Below, one piece after another: positions 1-11,427 of a DNA stretch of 64,000 bases (positions are counted from its first letter, which is position 1; the number at the start of each line of letters is the position of its first letter). The notes under the pieces were generated by a model, which ran no database searches, was not told the origin of the DNA, and was given only the letters and a program-made list of their open reading frames with translations. Made by a program: the position numbers and the translations under genes. The DNA comes from Epiperipatus broadwayi (lineage: Eukaryota; Onychophora; Udeonychophora; Euonychophora; Peripatidae): assembly GCA_028023455.1 (NCBI GenBank), contig JAQFVV010000232.1, forward strand, positions 992,001 to 1,056,000, in the 5' to 3' direction.

Positions 1-1062
1 GGATAGAAGACTTTTATCAAGAATTATATAGTAATAAAGAACAAATACCTCCTATATCTATTACATCTTTTGAATTGCCCATAATTTTAAATGAAGAAGT
101 GAGACATACAATTAAATATATGAAGAAAGAAAAGGCTTCAGGTAATGGTAGAATTATAATTGATACATTAAAAGAAGCAGATGAAAAAATATAAATTTTT
201 TTAGCAATATTATATACTAAATGTCTAAATGATAAAGATGTGCCAGATGATTGGAAAAATGCAGTATTAATATTAATATTTAAAAAAGGTGATAAAGAAG
301 ATATTAGAAATTACAGACCTATCAGCCGTTTATCAGTTACATACAAAATTTTTACCAAGATAATTACAACTCGTCTGCAGAGAACATTGGATTTCCACCA
401 ACCAAGAGAACAAACTGGATTTAAAAGTGGTTTTAGTACAGGATATCATATCCAGGGATTGAGAGAAGTTATAGAAAGGACAAATGAATATCAGTTGCCA
501 TTATGTTTTGGATTTCTAGATTATGAAAAGGCATTTGAATGTAAACTTTTCTTCAGTGATTAAACCATTGGATCATCAAGGTATATTGTCATATTTTAAA
601 GAATATTTATAAAAATGGAACAGCAACAATTAGATTATATAATGATACAGTAAAAGTCAACATTGAGGAGAGTGTAAGACAGGGTGACTCCAAAACTTTT
701 TACAGCAGTGCTGCAAGAAGTATTTTGTGGATTAAAATGGGAAGCTGAAGGAGTGAAAGTAAATGATTATTTAAGTCATTAAAATTTTTCAGATGATGTA
801 GTTGTTTTTGCTAATAATGCAGATGAAATTAATCATAGAATTAAACTTGGTTGGAGTGCTTTTAGTAGAAATAACTTGATACTAAAAGGAAATATGCCTA
901 TGTGTTTGTAAAGAAAGATTTTTAATAAATGTGTTTTACCTGTTCTTACTTATGGATCTGAGACTTGGATACTTAATAGAAGAGCAATACAGACTTCAGA
1001 CCACTCAAAGAAGTATGGAGAGATTTATATTGGGCGTAACAAGAAGAGATCGAAAACGCAAT
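1..1062 (+). mobile_element. RTE-type LINE, copy 1, truncated, decayed
   Basis: This is the reverse transcriptase half of an RTE/BovB-like non-LTR retrotransposon. It runs off the left window edge and stops abruptly near 1062. The clearest frame (240-563) reads a DDW-KNA start, then FKKGDKEDIRNYRPIS, a TRLQRTLDFHQPREQ block and LDYEKAFE. These are fingers and palm motifs typical of the RTE clade. Downstream the frame is broken, but the RQGDS region (about 675-700) and the thumb/C-terminal block (about 930-1060, with SETWILN-like and RRAIQTSD-like text) can be followed. It shares a small internal loss before the SPKLF motif with the copy at 13514-16658. The endonuclease half lies outside the window. 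It is not functional. Confidence 0.9.
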
Positions 1063-1895
1063 ATTGTTTTCTCTCCAATAATTTAAAAATATTTATTGTG
1101 TAAGAGATCTTCGAATTATTGTTCGCGCACGTAACAAAACGCAAATTTATGTTTTTAAAATAACTTGTTTGCGAAATAAAAGATCTATAAACCGAAATGT
1201 AATGTGTATTATTTTAAAACTTGCTGAAAATATTATTTGAAATTATAAATAAAAAAGTTTTAAAATAACACGTTGATTTTTACACTGAATAAATCACTAC
1301 AATCTGTTTGAAGTTTTATTGCTTGCACACATTAATTTTAATAAATTTATTTTTGAACTGAATAGATCTTTTAATATATTTAAAGGAGAGTTTGCTTTGT
1401 TTTTTCTCCAGTAATTTAAAAATATTTATTGTGTAAGAGATCTTCAAATTATTGTTCGCGCACGTAACAAAACGCAAATTTATCTTTTTAAAATAACACG
1501 TTTGCGAAATAAAAGATCTATAAACAGAAATATAATTTGTATTACTTTAAAAGTTGTTTGAAATATTATTTTAAAGTAATAAAAAAAAAGTTTTACAAAC
1601 AATTACTTTTCAAACTAACGAAGATCAGAAAGAAATACTGGCAGAATGATTTTTAGCAGTTTTGAAAGATTGAAGTAAAACAGAAGTCGTAAAAATTACT
1701 TTTTAAAAAAAAATAAAAAACATTTTTACAAAAAAAAAAAAAAAAGATCGATTTCTAAAATAAAATTATTTAAAAATACATAGATTTATGAGAGAGTGAA
1801 ACTCAATGTAAGAATATTAAATTGTAAAGCAGATTTAAATAGTTATTGTTTTCTATATTATTCACACCTTCACATTACACGCTATTTGTTTTAAG
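1063..1895 (+). repeat. Extra copy of the palindrome arm end, with tandem subrepeats
   Basis: This block is homologous, in the same orientation, to the outer end of the right palindrome arm (about 19130-20037). Inside it a module is repeated in tandem: a block beginning near 1075 (ATTTAAAAATATTTATTGTG, then AAATAAAAGATCTATAAACC) returns near 1410-1560 at a spacing of roughly 340 bases. It ends in the A-rich, GATCGATTT-containing stretch and the CACATTACACGC segment that also closes the right arm. It joins the RTE fragment directly at about 1062. No coding potential is seen. Confidence 0.75.
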
Positions 1896-2204
1896 AATGT
1901 GGATATAAACCCGAACTAGCAAGCGAGTGTAAATATCGCTTCTAAATGGTGCCGTTTTTCCGCGCATAGCGTGAGGCAGCTTCACCTAGTGGGCTAGATT
2001 GCTGGGTAATTGCTGTTTAGCAGACGATGTAAGCTGGATGGGTTTACCTATGGCTAACAGCGCCACTTGGCATAAGGTTACTGTGCGTATGCATGGTGAA
2101 CAGCGCCATCTAGTGGGTGGAACTTTGCGTCGTCTGCTTTTGGCCCCCTACTCTGGATATTTCTGTGGTTGACACAGAAATAGTGCCTCTTGTGGCCACA
2201 TGGG

Positions 2205-2968
2205 GCGTAAGTCACAACTACCGCAAAATGTAGTTAAGGAAGATAGGACAGAGTATGAATTTAGTGGAGTGTCAGGAAATATGGGTGGAGAAAGTAGTAA
2301 AGCAATGGAGATGGTTAGCTAGAGAATAAGTAAGATAGAGGAAGAAGTGAAGGATGTAGAAGTAAAATTGTTAGAGATGAAGTGTGAGGAGATAAAGGAA
2401 TTATTGAGTAGAAATGATAAGGAAGAAATGGATAAGGAGGTCCCGAAGATGGTAGAAAAGGTTACAGATGGAGTAGAGATAGTACACTGAGACATTATTG
2501 ATAGGAGATTCACTAATAAGAGAATGTGGGGATATAATTGCAAAGGAAAATAGAAGCAGGTATGTTAGGGTATGTTTGCCTGGAGCTAAAATTAGGGATG
2601 TGATACATAAAGTAAGAAAGCAAGGTAGTAGAGATGTATATGTTATGGTAGGAACTAATAATTTGTTAGAGCCCTCAGAAAGAGTAATGGATGAGTATGT
2701 AGAATTGATTAGGAATTTGAGGGAGATTAAAGGAAGAGTAGGGGTAGTTGGAGTATTACCAAGATTTGATAAGAAACATTTGTTAGATAGGGCATGTTCT
2801 ATAAATGAGAGATTGAAAAAATTGTGTGAGAGAAATAATGTTGTGTTTGTGGATGTGTGAGATTGGTTTATTGGAAAGAGGGAATTATATAGTAAAGATG
2901 GATTGCACTTAGGAAAACAAGGAAGTGAAGTTTTAGGGAGTTTGATATTTAAAGAATATAATTCGTGA
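2205..2968 (+). pseudogene. LINE ORF1: coiled coil + SGNH esterase, broken
   Basis: In known CR1-like elements this ORF1 product is a chaperone-like protein with a lipase/esterase fold. The frame opens at an ATG near 2199-2205. About 80 residues follow that are rich in E, K, L and M in heptad-like spacing (predicted coiled coil, with KIEEEVKDVEVKLLEMK). Then, after a frame change near 2490, comes a clear SGNH domain: block I IGDSLIR with the nucleophile Ser, block III VGTNNL, and block V DGLHL with the catalytic Asp and His. An in-frame TGA lies just after VVFVDV (2858-2860), and a TAG sits near 2319. The longest clean piece is 2498-2860. The stop overlaps the beginning of the ORF2 frame at 2965. 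Confidence 0.8.
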
Positions 2969-3832
2969 AACTTTTAAAGGGGGATAGGCTTTTAAATTGT
3001 AATATTATCAAAAAGAAGAAGAATGGATGGGATATAAGAAATAAGCAAAAGATGGTTGATTTAGATATAAGTGTAGATGTGGAGAGGGAATGGTTCGGTA
3101 AGATTAATGGTAAGAAAGTTTGTTATAAACGTAATGGAGAAGAAAGAATTTATAAAAGAGTAGTTAGGAAAGAAGAAATTGTTAAAATTGGATTTTTAAT
3201 TATGCAAGATGGTAGGAGACCAGAAAATTGGCTGGAATTAAATAAAGCAATTGAAAATGAACAGCTTGAGGTATTCATAGTAGTGGAAACTCATCTAAGA
3301 GAAGAACCTATTTTGGAAGAGGTGGTATGGCAGGGTATATATAGAAAAGAAAAACAAAAAAGAAGTGGTGGTATAGGTGTTATATCGAAAAAATATTTAA
3401 ATATTGTTAAATGTCAAGAGCATTTGTGGTTTGAAATAAGGTTGGGTAGACAAGAATGGATGGTGGCTGTAGTGTATATAGCCACTGGAGATAGTCAAAC
3501 TAATGGAGTGGAACAGTAGTATATATGAATGCCTAGTTAAGGATATACAGAGTTTTAAAGAAAAGGGGAAGAGAATAATGGTTATCGGGGATATGAATGG
3601 ACATATTGAAGAAATTGATGAGGTAGATAATAAGAATGGTCAGTTTTTGAAGGAATTTTGTCAAAGAGTAAATTTGAGCATTGGGAATTTATCATATATG
3701 TATGAGGGACAATACACATGGTCTAGAAATAATGTATTTCACACAATAGGTTATGTATTGGTAGAGAAAGAGGGAATGAATGAAATACGGAAAATTAAGG
3801 TGTTTGATAATGAAGAGAGAGTATGTAATTAG
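2965..3832 (+). pseudogene. LINE ORF2, endonuclease part, broken
   Basis: This is the N-terminal half of the retrotransposon polyprotein, read in two frames (2965-3519, then 3503-3832). It contains endonuclease/exonuclease/phosphatase fold signatures: a FLIMQDGRR-like opening, VVETHLRE (usual ETHL metal-binding motif), SGGIGVIS, then IMVIGDMNGH (usual GDFNAH) and YTWSRNN. The final motif, normally IDYVLV, reads IGYVLV, so a likely catalytic Asp is lost. The endonuclease nicks target DNA to prime reverse transcription in this class. A frameshift near 3510 and heavy decay after 3830 separate it from the RT. Confidence 0.75.
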
Positions 3833-4204
3833 TGATCGTAACTTTATTATAATAGCAATGGTTAGTAATATGATGGAGGATAGAAATAAAGGTAGAAACA
3901 ATAGTGAAAGATGTGGATGGAGAGTGAATGATAATAAGTTGGAAGAGTATAAAATAAAAGGTTGAAGAAACCATGGAGCAGTTGGTTGTGGGTGAGTATA
4001 AGGACTAGTGTGGTGAAATAGAAAAAGTTGCAAATAGGGTTTTAGTTGAGAATATGCAGAAGAATAAAAGTAATAAAAAAATGAGTTAGTAAAAGTGTAA
4101 AAGAGAGGAAAGAAGCATGCAAAGAATATAAGTGGGCTATTAAGAACAAAGAAAGTGAAAACGATTTTAATGCTAAATGGGGAAAGTACTTAGAAAAGAA
4201 GAAG

Positions 4205-6268
4205 TTGGCTAAAATGGATAATTATAGAGAGAGGATGAAGTTGAATAGTAAATTGCTGGAGGATATTAATAAAAGTGGAAGAGATGGGAGTAAAAAATTT
4301 TGGAATTATATTAAAAGGAGAAATGTAGGGGAAAGAGAGATAGTATTAATAAATGATGAGGGAATAGAGTGTAGCTCTAGAGAAAGGGTAGAGAGAATCT
4401 TAAATAGATATGTAATGGATATAGAAAAGATGTTAGATGTGAAGGACTTAGATAGAAAACATGAAAGCAGCTAGTAATGGGAATATTAGGTTCACAAAAA
4501 ATGAACTGAATGAGGCAGGGAAGAGATTGAAAAGTGGAAAGGCGAGAGGTTTAGATGGGCAGCAGAGATGGTAATGAATTTAGGGCATAAAGCAAAATCA
4601 AAGTTATTATCATGTTTTAATAAGATGGCACAGAAGATAGTTTTTCCAGGTAGTTGGAGTAATACAAGAATAAGATTATTATTTAAAGGAAAGGGTAAGG
4701 ATCCTAGAAAGTTAAATAATTATAAACCAATAGCAGTAACTTCAGTTTTATATAAAGGTTTCTCATATATGGTAGCTGGAAGAGTTGTAAAATGGATGGA
4801 AGAGAATAATGTAATGGGGGAAATGCAAGGAGGTTTTCGGTCAGATAGGCGTATAGGAGATAGTTTGTTTGTAGTTACACAACTTATGGAGATGAGTAGG
4901 AATTCAGGTAGATCGTTATATATGAGTTTTATAGATACAGGGAAAGCATCTGATAGAGTAAATAGAAATAGATTATAGGTAAAGTTAGCAAATTTGGAAA
5001 TTATGAAAATAATTATTATACTTACCAATTAGGGGATATAGAATCAGTTAAAGTTAAAAATGGGGTGGGATTAAGGCAAGGATACGCTATGTCACCTATT
5101 TTGTTTTTGAGTGAAATGGAGAAAGACTAGGAAGAGGGGTAGAGATACTGTTAATAGGTGGCAAGGGAGTATATACTTTGTCGGGTCTTTTTTTTTGTGT
5201 GTGCAGAAAGAAGAGAAGATATGGAAATTATGTTGAGGACATGTGCAAGGGTGGGTAAAGAGATGGGGATTAAATTTAGTGAAGAAAAATCAAATGTAAT
5301 GATGGTTAATACTGGGGAAAGAGAAGATGTAGAATTTTTATTGGGGGATATAAAGTTAAGTGTGGTGAATAGATATATGTATTTGGGAATCATCTTATGT
5401 AATCAGGAAAATTGCTTGGATGAATGGGAGAAAAAATTGGTAAATGAAGCAAAGAAAAGAAAGGGTTTGGTAAAGAAACTAACAGTATTTTCATATAATA
5501 AATATGATGTAGCTAGAATTGTATGGAAGGGAGTTGTAGTAGCAGGGTTAACATATGGTAATGATGCATTATGTGTTAGTAAAAGGGTTTTAGATTATTT
5601 AGAGAAAGTACAAAAGGAAGTAGGAAAACATGCATTAGATGCAGAGATGTGGACAGCAAAGGAGGCAATTCAAGGAGAAATAGGATGGGCAAGTTTTTAT
5701 ATGGGAGATGCAAAAAGTAAAATGAAAATGTTTGGTAGGTTGCAATTTATGGATAGTAAAAGAATAGCCAAAATAGTGTTTAATTGGGTTATGAGTAAAG
5801 GGCAGGTAACAAGATAGATGAGAAGTGTAATGTGGTATGAAAGGTTTGGATAAAGAATTTATATCAGTATACTTGTATAAAAGGTGGGTTGATTGTGTTA
5901 GGCGGATTGTTGAGTGTTATAGTGGTAAGGAATGGGATAAAAGAATAGAAGGATTAATAAAAAATAGGGAGTTGGAGAAATGGAGAACTAGTATGGAGGG
6001 TAAGAAGAATTTAAACATATATAGAAGTAAACGGAATATTGGATGCGAGTTAATTTATAATAGTAAGGAAAGTAGTTTATTGTTTAAGACTCGAACGGGA
6101 TCTTTAGCAACAAGAGAATATACATGTAAATGGAAAACTATGGGTGATTTATTGTGCAAATTGTGTAAGGAAGATATAGAAAATATTAGGCATCTGTTGA
6201 TTGAATGTAAATGCTTGAAAGCAGAAAGGGTACAGGTAATGAAGTTATGGGAGAATAGGTATGAATAA
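4205..6268 (+). pseudogene. LINE ORF2, reverse transcriptase and C-terminal part, broken
   Basis: This is the RT portion in several frames: 4205-4474 (linker), 4568-4978 (fingers/palm: LLFKGKGKDPRKLNNYKPIA, then GGFRSDRRIGDSLF and LYMSFIDTGKASDRV), about 5040-5110 (GLRQGYAMSPILF), 5158-5817 and 5837-6268. The catalytic YADD box expected just before AERREDMEIM at about 5180-5215 is missing; a T-run (FFFVCAERRED) replaces it. The C-terminus keeps a CKLC-x9-H-x4-C zinc-like motif (about 6160-6205), as in many LINE tails. The product would synthesise cDNA at the nicked target, but this copy cannot. Confidence 0.8.
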
Positions 6269-6569
6269 AGTAACTATACAGAAAGTGAGTTGTTGGGTTT
6301 TATGCTGGGTTTGCGAAAAGATAAGGGGGATTTAGATATAAAGGCCATAGAGTTGACAAAGATTATGTTGTGGAAATGGTATGGGGCAGAATATGGAAAG
6401 ACTTAGAGTGGGGAATGGAAAATAAAGTGGCTAACAGGTTTATCTGGGCATAATTGCTGAGATATTCTTGACTTCATTTAAAGAGAAGCCAAAATACATC
6501 ACATTTACCGTCTGCTACCAGCAACTACCAAGAATATTGATGCTCACTTAACGGTGTCTATGCACGTAC

Positions 6570-9500
6570 TTAACAGATCGATAACATATAATGTGGAGGT
6601 GTGATTAATCTAGAAGCCACAAGTATTTAAATCTGCTTTGACAAGTAATATTGTTACATTCTATTTCACTTTCTGATAAATCTATGTATTTTTTAATTAT
6701 TTCCTTTTAAAAATCGATCTTTTTTTTTTAGATTATTTTCTCTAAAAATGGGTTGTTTTTTTATGACTTCTTTTTTATGGCAATCTTTCTTTCTTTCAAA
6801 ACTACTAAAAATCGGTCTCAACTTTTTTTTTTAATGGCAATATTTTTTTCAAAACTTTATTTTAAAAGGTGATTTAAAACTTTTTTTTTTTACACTTTCA
6901 AATATTATTTCCACTAACTTTTAAACTGATACAAATTATATTTCGGTTTATAGATTTTTCAATTACTGTTTCACAAACGTGTTATTTTAAAAGTTGATTG
7001 TCTGTAAAACTTTTTTTTCTACACTTTCAAATAATATTTCCATTGACTTTTAAACTAATACAAATTATATTTCAGTTTATAGATCTTTCATTTACTCTTT
7101 CGCAAACGCGTTATTTTAAAAAGGTTTTTGTTCTTAAAACTAAACAAAATAAACCACACTTTTAATAGAAAACAACGCTTTTTTTATTAAAATTAAGATG
7201 CTACAATGAAACACCGAAACATTGATGTGCCATAACAAGGAATAATGCATGCTGTTATGCACAAGCAATAATATGAAGCTGATTCATTTTTATCCATTCA
7301 TTTTTACAATATCTTTAGCCGCGAGAATTTTTCTGATCTGTTGTTCTGAATTTGTTTCTGTGCTGTGCTTCTCTTATTACAATTGTTTAAGTTCTGGTAC
7401 TCTATTTCTAAAATTCATATTTTAACTAAAAACGATATATTGCAGTTTATAAAGGGTTTTGATCTCTTTATCAAGAGTTTCTTTCACAATAAATATTTTT
7501 AAATTACTTGAGAGAAAGCAAATCAAACTCTCCTTTAAATATATTAAAATATCGATTCAGTTCAAGTTTAAAAAAAGTTTACAGTACAATTTACGTATAC
7601 ACGTACATGTATTATTTGTAATATAAGATCTAAATAACTCAACTATACTTAAGTCAAAAAGCAGATTTTATTGCTCTAACAATTTTCTGAATAAACTCTT
7701 GATTACCATCCATTTTTCAAATAATCCATAGAAAAAAATTTCCATTTACTTAATATCATAAATGATATATAAATTTATAAACCATTCAAGTTTTACTATC
7801 TTTGGTAAAAAATAAATTTATTAAAATTAATGTGTGTAAGCAGTAAAACATCAAACAGATTTTTGTGAAATAACAAACAAAATATAGGATTCATAAAATT
7901 GAAGAGTATGGACAAGACCCTTATTATCAGTTCCACTTTGTCGTAAGGAGTTGTTGCTTATAAATATATTCTACATATTTAACATTGTATTCTTTGTAGA
8001 CTGAATAAGATGTCAGAGAATTGCAGTTTATGTACTGTGTGGTTATTTATCCATGAGATCTTTTCAGTGTAAAAATCGAGCAAAAATATTCAAGGCATAA
8101 ATATTAAGGGAAGTTGTATTTAAAACTTTAGGATCATTTTAATAACTAAAAATGTCATATACTCACAAGGATATTTCAAAATAATAGGTTTAATAAGTGT
8201 GGCAAAAGTAAGATATTATAGAGATTCAGAAAAAAAAGATTTAGAGCAAAGTGCAAAAGCTAATGACAATAGAGCAAAAAGATTCTGTTTTGAAGGAAAC
8301 AACACAAGATTTAAATTAATGAAGATAGGATAGTAATTTAAGAGATGTGAGAGTGTGTCATCCACAGATTTAAATTGCAGTTTAAAAAATATATACATTT
8401 AATATCTTTATTGATGGTTAGAATTTAAAATGTCATGGTCTATAAAACAAACACAGATTGAGGAACTATTTTTGAAATTTGGATTGTTTTGTTTAAAAAG
8501 TTAAGAAAAAACATTTCAGTCAACCCCATTTAAATTATTAAGAGCAACACTGAATGTATGAGAGTTCGTTGAAATAGATAGAAGTGTTTGATGCTTATGT
8601 TAGGCTTGTATACTGTTAAAATTAAAACTATTAGTCCTCATAAATAATTTGGAAGACATTGCCTGTCAAAATTGGATGATCATTGAAAATTATATATGAT
8701 CTTAATAGCCTAAAATTCAGAAGCCTGATAGTACAGTCTTTGCCAGTGCGCTGTTTCTTTCTTTCATTATTGAATTAGTAATATGACCACACCTTGTAAA
8801 AGTAATGTTACTTATTATAAGAGTTTAACAATGAGTTAATTTGTTCCAAAATTATACTGTTAAAGGTGTTGTTAATTTTGATGTAGGATATATCTAGATT
8901 ATGAAAAAATTTTGAGAAAAGTAAAGGCAATACTTTTTTAGTAGATATTTTCCGATGTCAGGATTTATCAATGAAAGCTGAAATCTAGTAAGAATTTTGC
9001 AATAGGTCACTTTATTTACTTTATGATAGAACCATCAAAATGAGAGTCATGTGATGCTGGATACAGTTGAGAAATGATTAATTACTTGTTCAGTAATTGA
9101 AGGTTATTGGTTTATCATGAGATAAGTACATTATCTGCAAAAGCTAATGAATACATATTTATTTTTAATAATAGTAGAAAAAGTTTAATTGAATTTGCAT
9201 ATTAAAGTAAAACAAGATCAAAGGAATTATTTTTATACTGCACTTTTAGTACCTTAAGTAAATAATCTACATCTATATATAAAAAAATTGATAGAATTTT
9301 TTAGTTGGATAAGTACAAAATACATTAGATCCAAGAAACTATAAAGGTAAATGCTACTTTATAGTTAATACTGATTGATAATTTGGAATTAAGCTAAATG
9401 TTATTTCTATCAGATCTAAAGTTGAACTGAATCTCAGAAAAGCACAATTAACCGTCTCAAGTTGAGACCAAAAATAGAATGTCATCTTTATTATATGTCT

Positions 9501-10285
9501 AGTAAAAAAAAAAAGTATTATAAAGGTTCTCAATAATATCTGGACATATTCTATATGCATAGTGGGTAAATACACACAAAGTTATTGTAGATGATTGCAA
9601 TAATAATTGAATATTAAATGTGTAATGGAGCCACTGATGGTATGGAAGAAATAGGTTGGATATCTAGCTTCAAGAAAACTTAGAAGATATAAGATTTTTT
9701 AAAGAGAATTTTCAAAATTGATTTATAAACATATTAGAAAAAATCTGTAATTCATCATGAATAAGTATATCATATAAACAGTTGTTGCAAGTATGAAAAT
9801 CTACTTAAGTAATTAAGGATGGCAATAAATTTGTAACCTCGTGAGTATAGACAATTTTTTGCATTAAATCAAGTCTTAATGATTAATCAAAGTAAATAAT
9901 AGTTTATTAGTTGATATTGTGAAATTTGTAAATATTTAAGTGTCTGTTGGGTGATATATGTTAAATTTTCTCTATTTAGAAATTCATTTCTAGATTCATT
10001 AAATCGCCTAACTACTCACAAACATTATATTAAAAAATCTGTAGAGATTCTAACCAGTAAATAAATTCAAATATATTTATTAACTCATTTAAATTTACCA
10101 CTGTTTTCTGTTTGATAGCAACCCCATAAGTTATAATTGTTGAAATCTGCTGAAAAATGCTATAATACGTCATAATGAGAATTCTAGAGATATCGTTCAG
10201 GTATGATTTTAAGTCATCACGAATCCTTTATGAACTTTCATTTTAGTAATGGTTATTAGAATTTGTTTTAATCGTAATCCAAGAT
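6570..10285 (+). repeat. Left arm of giant palindrome (~3.7 kb)
   Basis: This arm is the reverse complement of the right arm. Anchor pairs: 6575-6620 with 19990-20037; 7861-7950 with 18670-18785; 8700-8790 with 17085-17175; 9100-9240 with 16680-16810; 9575-9655 with 13050-13130; 10150-10280 with 12442-12580. Two tandem subterminal modules lie at about 6895-7130 (antisense of the TCTATAAACCGAAATATAAT module). The arm has no long ORF of its own. It has neither the RTE nor the piggyBac-like insertion found in the right arm, so it records the pre-insertion state of both sites. Confidence 0.85.
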
Positions 10286-11427
10286 TGATCATATAATATC
10301 AGAGGAAAAAAAGAATGAACTTTACTTATGTAGACTGCTGGAAGTGTTGAAGAGAAATATGCGATCAATTAATGAGGCTGAGAAATTGTCAACAATACAA
10401 TCTGTAAGAACTGTTAAGTACTAAGAAATGGAATAAAAATGATAGTTTGCATAAATGTTGCATGGAAAATGCAGCATTGTAATCATTCAGGGTTTGACTA
10501 CATTGTGAAATTAAAAAATAAATATAATGACATCTTTGCTTTTATTGATGTATTATGAAAATGTCAGGAAAGTAGTATTAATATTGGAATGCATGTATAA
10601 TTATAACAAAGCCAATAATTATTTAAGATAAATCAGACCAGAGACATTTTTCAAATTAAATAAGATAATGATGCCCATTGCTGGTCTGTCATTCAACTAT
10701 TATTTTGAATTAGCCAAAATTTGAGCATGTTTCAAAATTGTATATTATTGAAAAGCAAATTGATTACAACAAAAAAAAATTAGTTTGTGAACTTTTAATT
10801 GTGAATTAATACCTAAAATTCATTATGGTTACAACAAGCAAGGCTGAATCCATAAGTAAAAAGTTAAGATCTAGGTTTTATTGTCACAATAGGTTACTTG
10901 TGTAATAGGGTTAGATGATTTAGTGAAGATATAGTGGAGATATCAGGATCATTGTAGAAGTTAGAAGTTGGGAACTAATTTTGTCTTTAAGAAGAGTGCG
11001 ATTTTGATATTTTATGTCAACTATTTACTTTCACTCCTTTAGCTTCCCATTGTAATCCCCATAATTACATATGACCAATACATACATGTGCACATACACT
11101 ATGAGATATACACACATAGTTCAATTGTTAAAAAAAATATAAGGAAAACATAACGAACTTATTTGACATTTGAAAAATTATAACATTTACCCCACACACT
11201 TTCAAGCAAGCTGTAAGGTATGCAATTGTAAAAGAACTATTTTAATGGAAAAATAATTTTATTTACATGTTTAAAGAAAAAAAACATTTTAAAGAAAAAA
11301 TATTTTAAAAAAAGGAAAATAACACTTGCAATGTTAGTTGTGTCTTGTTGAGTTCTAAAAAAAAAATTAAATCAATATAGCTATTAATACAAACCATTTC
11401 ATTACTATAAAACACATCTACAAAAAA
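10286..11427. other. Non-coding part of palindrome spacer
   Basis: This is single-copy-looking, AT-rich sequence between the left arm and the transposase remnant. I see no convincing ORF, RNA gene or repeat in it. Together with 11428-12439 it forms the unpaired centre of the palindrome. Confidence 0.5.

Larger units (their letters stand above)
1920..6470 (+). mobile_element. LINE with SGNH-esterase ORF1 plus endonuclease/RT ORF2
   Basis: This is a long, decayed non-LTR retrotransposon. It has a relatively GC-rich 5' leader (about 1920-2200) with several GCGCCA-type motifs, then ORF1 (coiled coil plus SGNH hydrolase), then ORF2 (apurinic-type endonuclease, reverse transcriptase, cysteine/histidine-rich tail). 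The layout matches CR1-like and related LINE groups, where an esterase domain in ORF1 is known. The clade is not settled by eye; the RT resembles families common in arthropods. The sense strand is strikingly poor in C. Both ends abut copies of the palindrome arm in opposite orientation. Frameshifts, stops and a destroyed RT active site make it inactive. Confidence 0.8.

Noticed and set aside
3692-4033. Minus-strand open frame of 113 codons
   Set aside because: It is the antisense of the LINE ORF2 region; composition is driven by the C-poor sense strand, and no family motif is seen.
4720-5393. Minus-strand open frames opposite the LINE RT
   Set aside because: Shadows of the RT frames 4568-4978 and 5158-5817.
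9354-9575. Minus-strand open frame in the left palindrome arm
   Set aside because: The same sequence recurs inverted at 13130-13350 without a maintained frame; no motif.
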